From: WHSM01 sp050701695
GTDB lineage: Bacteria; Actinomycetota; Actinomycetes; Mycobacteriales; Micromonosporaceae
Length of the DNA: 22,546 nt
Assembly (NCBI GenBank): GCA_050701695.1
Contig: JBOGDE010000053.1
Location: forward strand, 1-22,546
Direction: 5' to 3'
The translations under genes and the position numbers were made by a program. Positions 22,428 to 22,546 of this stretch are shown here, one piece after another (the first letter of the stretch is position 1; each line of letters opens with the position of its first letter). The notes beneath the pieces are model-generated. The model did no database searches. It saw nothing but the letters and a program-made list of their open reading frames with translations, and had not been told where the DNA came from.

Positions 22428-22546
22428 CCCGCGTTTTCCGGACAGCGGAATTTGTGTTAACTCATGCCGCACGCTGCCGGTTTAGGTACTCGTTGCGGAC
22501 CTCGTGCGGGGTTCGATAGCCGAGCCCTGAATGAATTCTGCGTCGA
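22428..22546 (-). mobile_element. Second IS3-type element inserted in the first (partial, runs off window)
   Basis: The junction falls at TGCCCCGCGTTTTCCGGACA (from about 22428), a plausible terminal inverted repeat starting with TG. Inside it on the minus strand lies the end of an OrfB gene, 34 bases from the tip. The rest of the element is beyond the window. Confidence 0.65.
22462..22546 (-). CDS. IS3-family OrfB transposase, C-terminal end (partial)
   Basis: On the minus strand, entering from the window edge, the frame reads RRIHSGLGYRTPHEVRNEYL and NRQRAA and ends at a TGA (22462-22464). The H-x-x-L-G-Y-x-T-P motif is the usual closing segment of IS3-family OrfB integrase-type transposases, found after the DDE catalytic domain. 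Only about 26 residues are in the window, so the catalytic core cannot be checked. It belongs to the element inserted into the orfA at 22241. Confidence 0.8.
   Translation of the reverse strand, partial: RRRIHSGLGYRTPHEVRNEYLNRQRAA

Noticed and set aside
1..22546. CRISPR arrays, tRNA and rRNA genes, relaxase or integrase genes
   Set aside because: Looked for and not seen. There is no regularly spaced repeat series and no tRNA-like CCA-ended fold, and no frame shows the relaxase HUH motif or tyrosine or large serine recombinase signatures.

Overview
The window is high-GC DNA with frequent GTG starts, Shine-Dalgarno-led genes and overlapping ATGA/GTGA junctions. Together with the gene families present, this points to an actinobacterium, most likely of the Pseudonocardiales type. 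That placement is an inference, because there is no rRNA or housekeeping marker in the window.

Region 1 (1-7937) is a compact, same-strand type IV secretion/conjugation operon. In order it holds a VirB6/TrbL-like channel protein cut at its 5' end by an ISL3-type transposase tail, a three-domain cell-wall hydrolase, a two-helix pilin-like protein, an SCO6880-like inner-membrane protein, a VirB4-like ATPase, a VirD4/TraG-like coupling protein and an HNH nuclease. The VirB6 gene is 5'-truncated, the pilin gene is frameshifted, and the coupling-protein gene carries a small internal deletion. As written, the apparatus cannot be complete. Region 2 (8069-10921) is the accessory tail of the element: three unassigned genes and a BrnT/BrnA-like toxin-antitoxin pair whose toxin gene is frameshifted. 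No relaxase, integrase or att site is in the window.

Region 3 (11059-14697) has a SAM methyltransferase and then a complete IS110-family element (about 12130-13694). The element has a very short right end (13 bp) and a 228-bp left end upstream of the transposase. The left end contains short segments that behave like the donor and target guides of a bridge RNA. The terminal 60 bp of this left end are repeated perfectly at the other end of the element, which rebuilds a right-end/left-end junction and a junction promoter (TTGACA, 18 bp, TTGAAT). The DNA beyond that second copy looks like a diverged left end with its own donor-loop motifs. The element cuts a lipoprotein gene exactly at its core dinucleotide.

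Region 4 (14185-18062) is a divergent cluster: a small membrane protein and a decayed hydrolase to the left, and TetR, an APH(6)-type antibiotic kinase (stopped by an in-frame TGA), an ankyrin-repeat protein and a methyltransferase to the right, with an inverted repeat between the two arms. Region 5 (18154-19949) is a graveyard of fragments: a Clp N-domain protein with several frameshifts, the tail of a zinc-type alcohol dehydrogenase, a KDPG-aldolase piece and an IS256 transposase tail. Region 6 (20038-22546) has an intact alpha/beta hydrolase, a frameshifted conserved protein, and an IS3 orfA split by another IS3-type element running off the window.

The number of disrupted genes is striking. 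Many of the inferred frameshifts are of the one-base-missing type, so read or assembly error must be excluded before all of them are called biological decay. The IS insertions, the nonsense codon, the coupling-protein deletion and the gene-fragment junctions are harder to explain as sequencing error.
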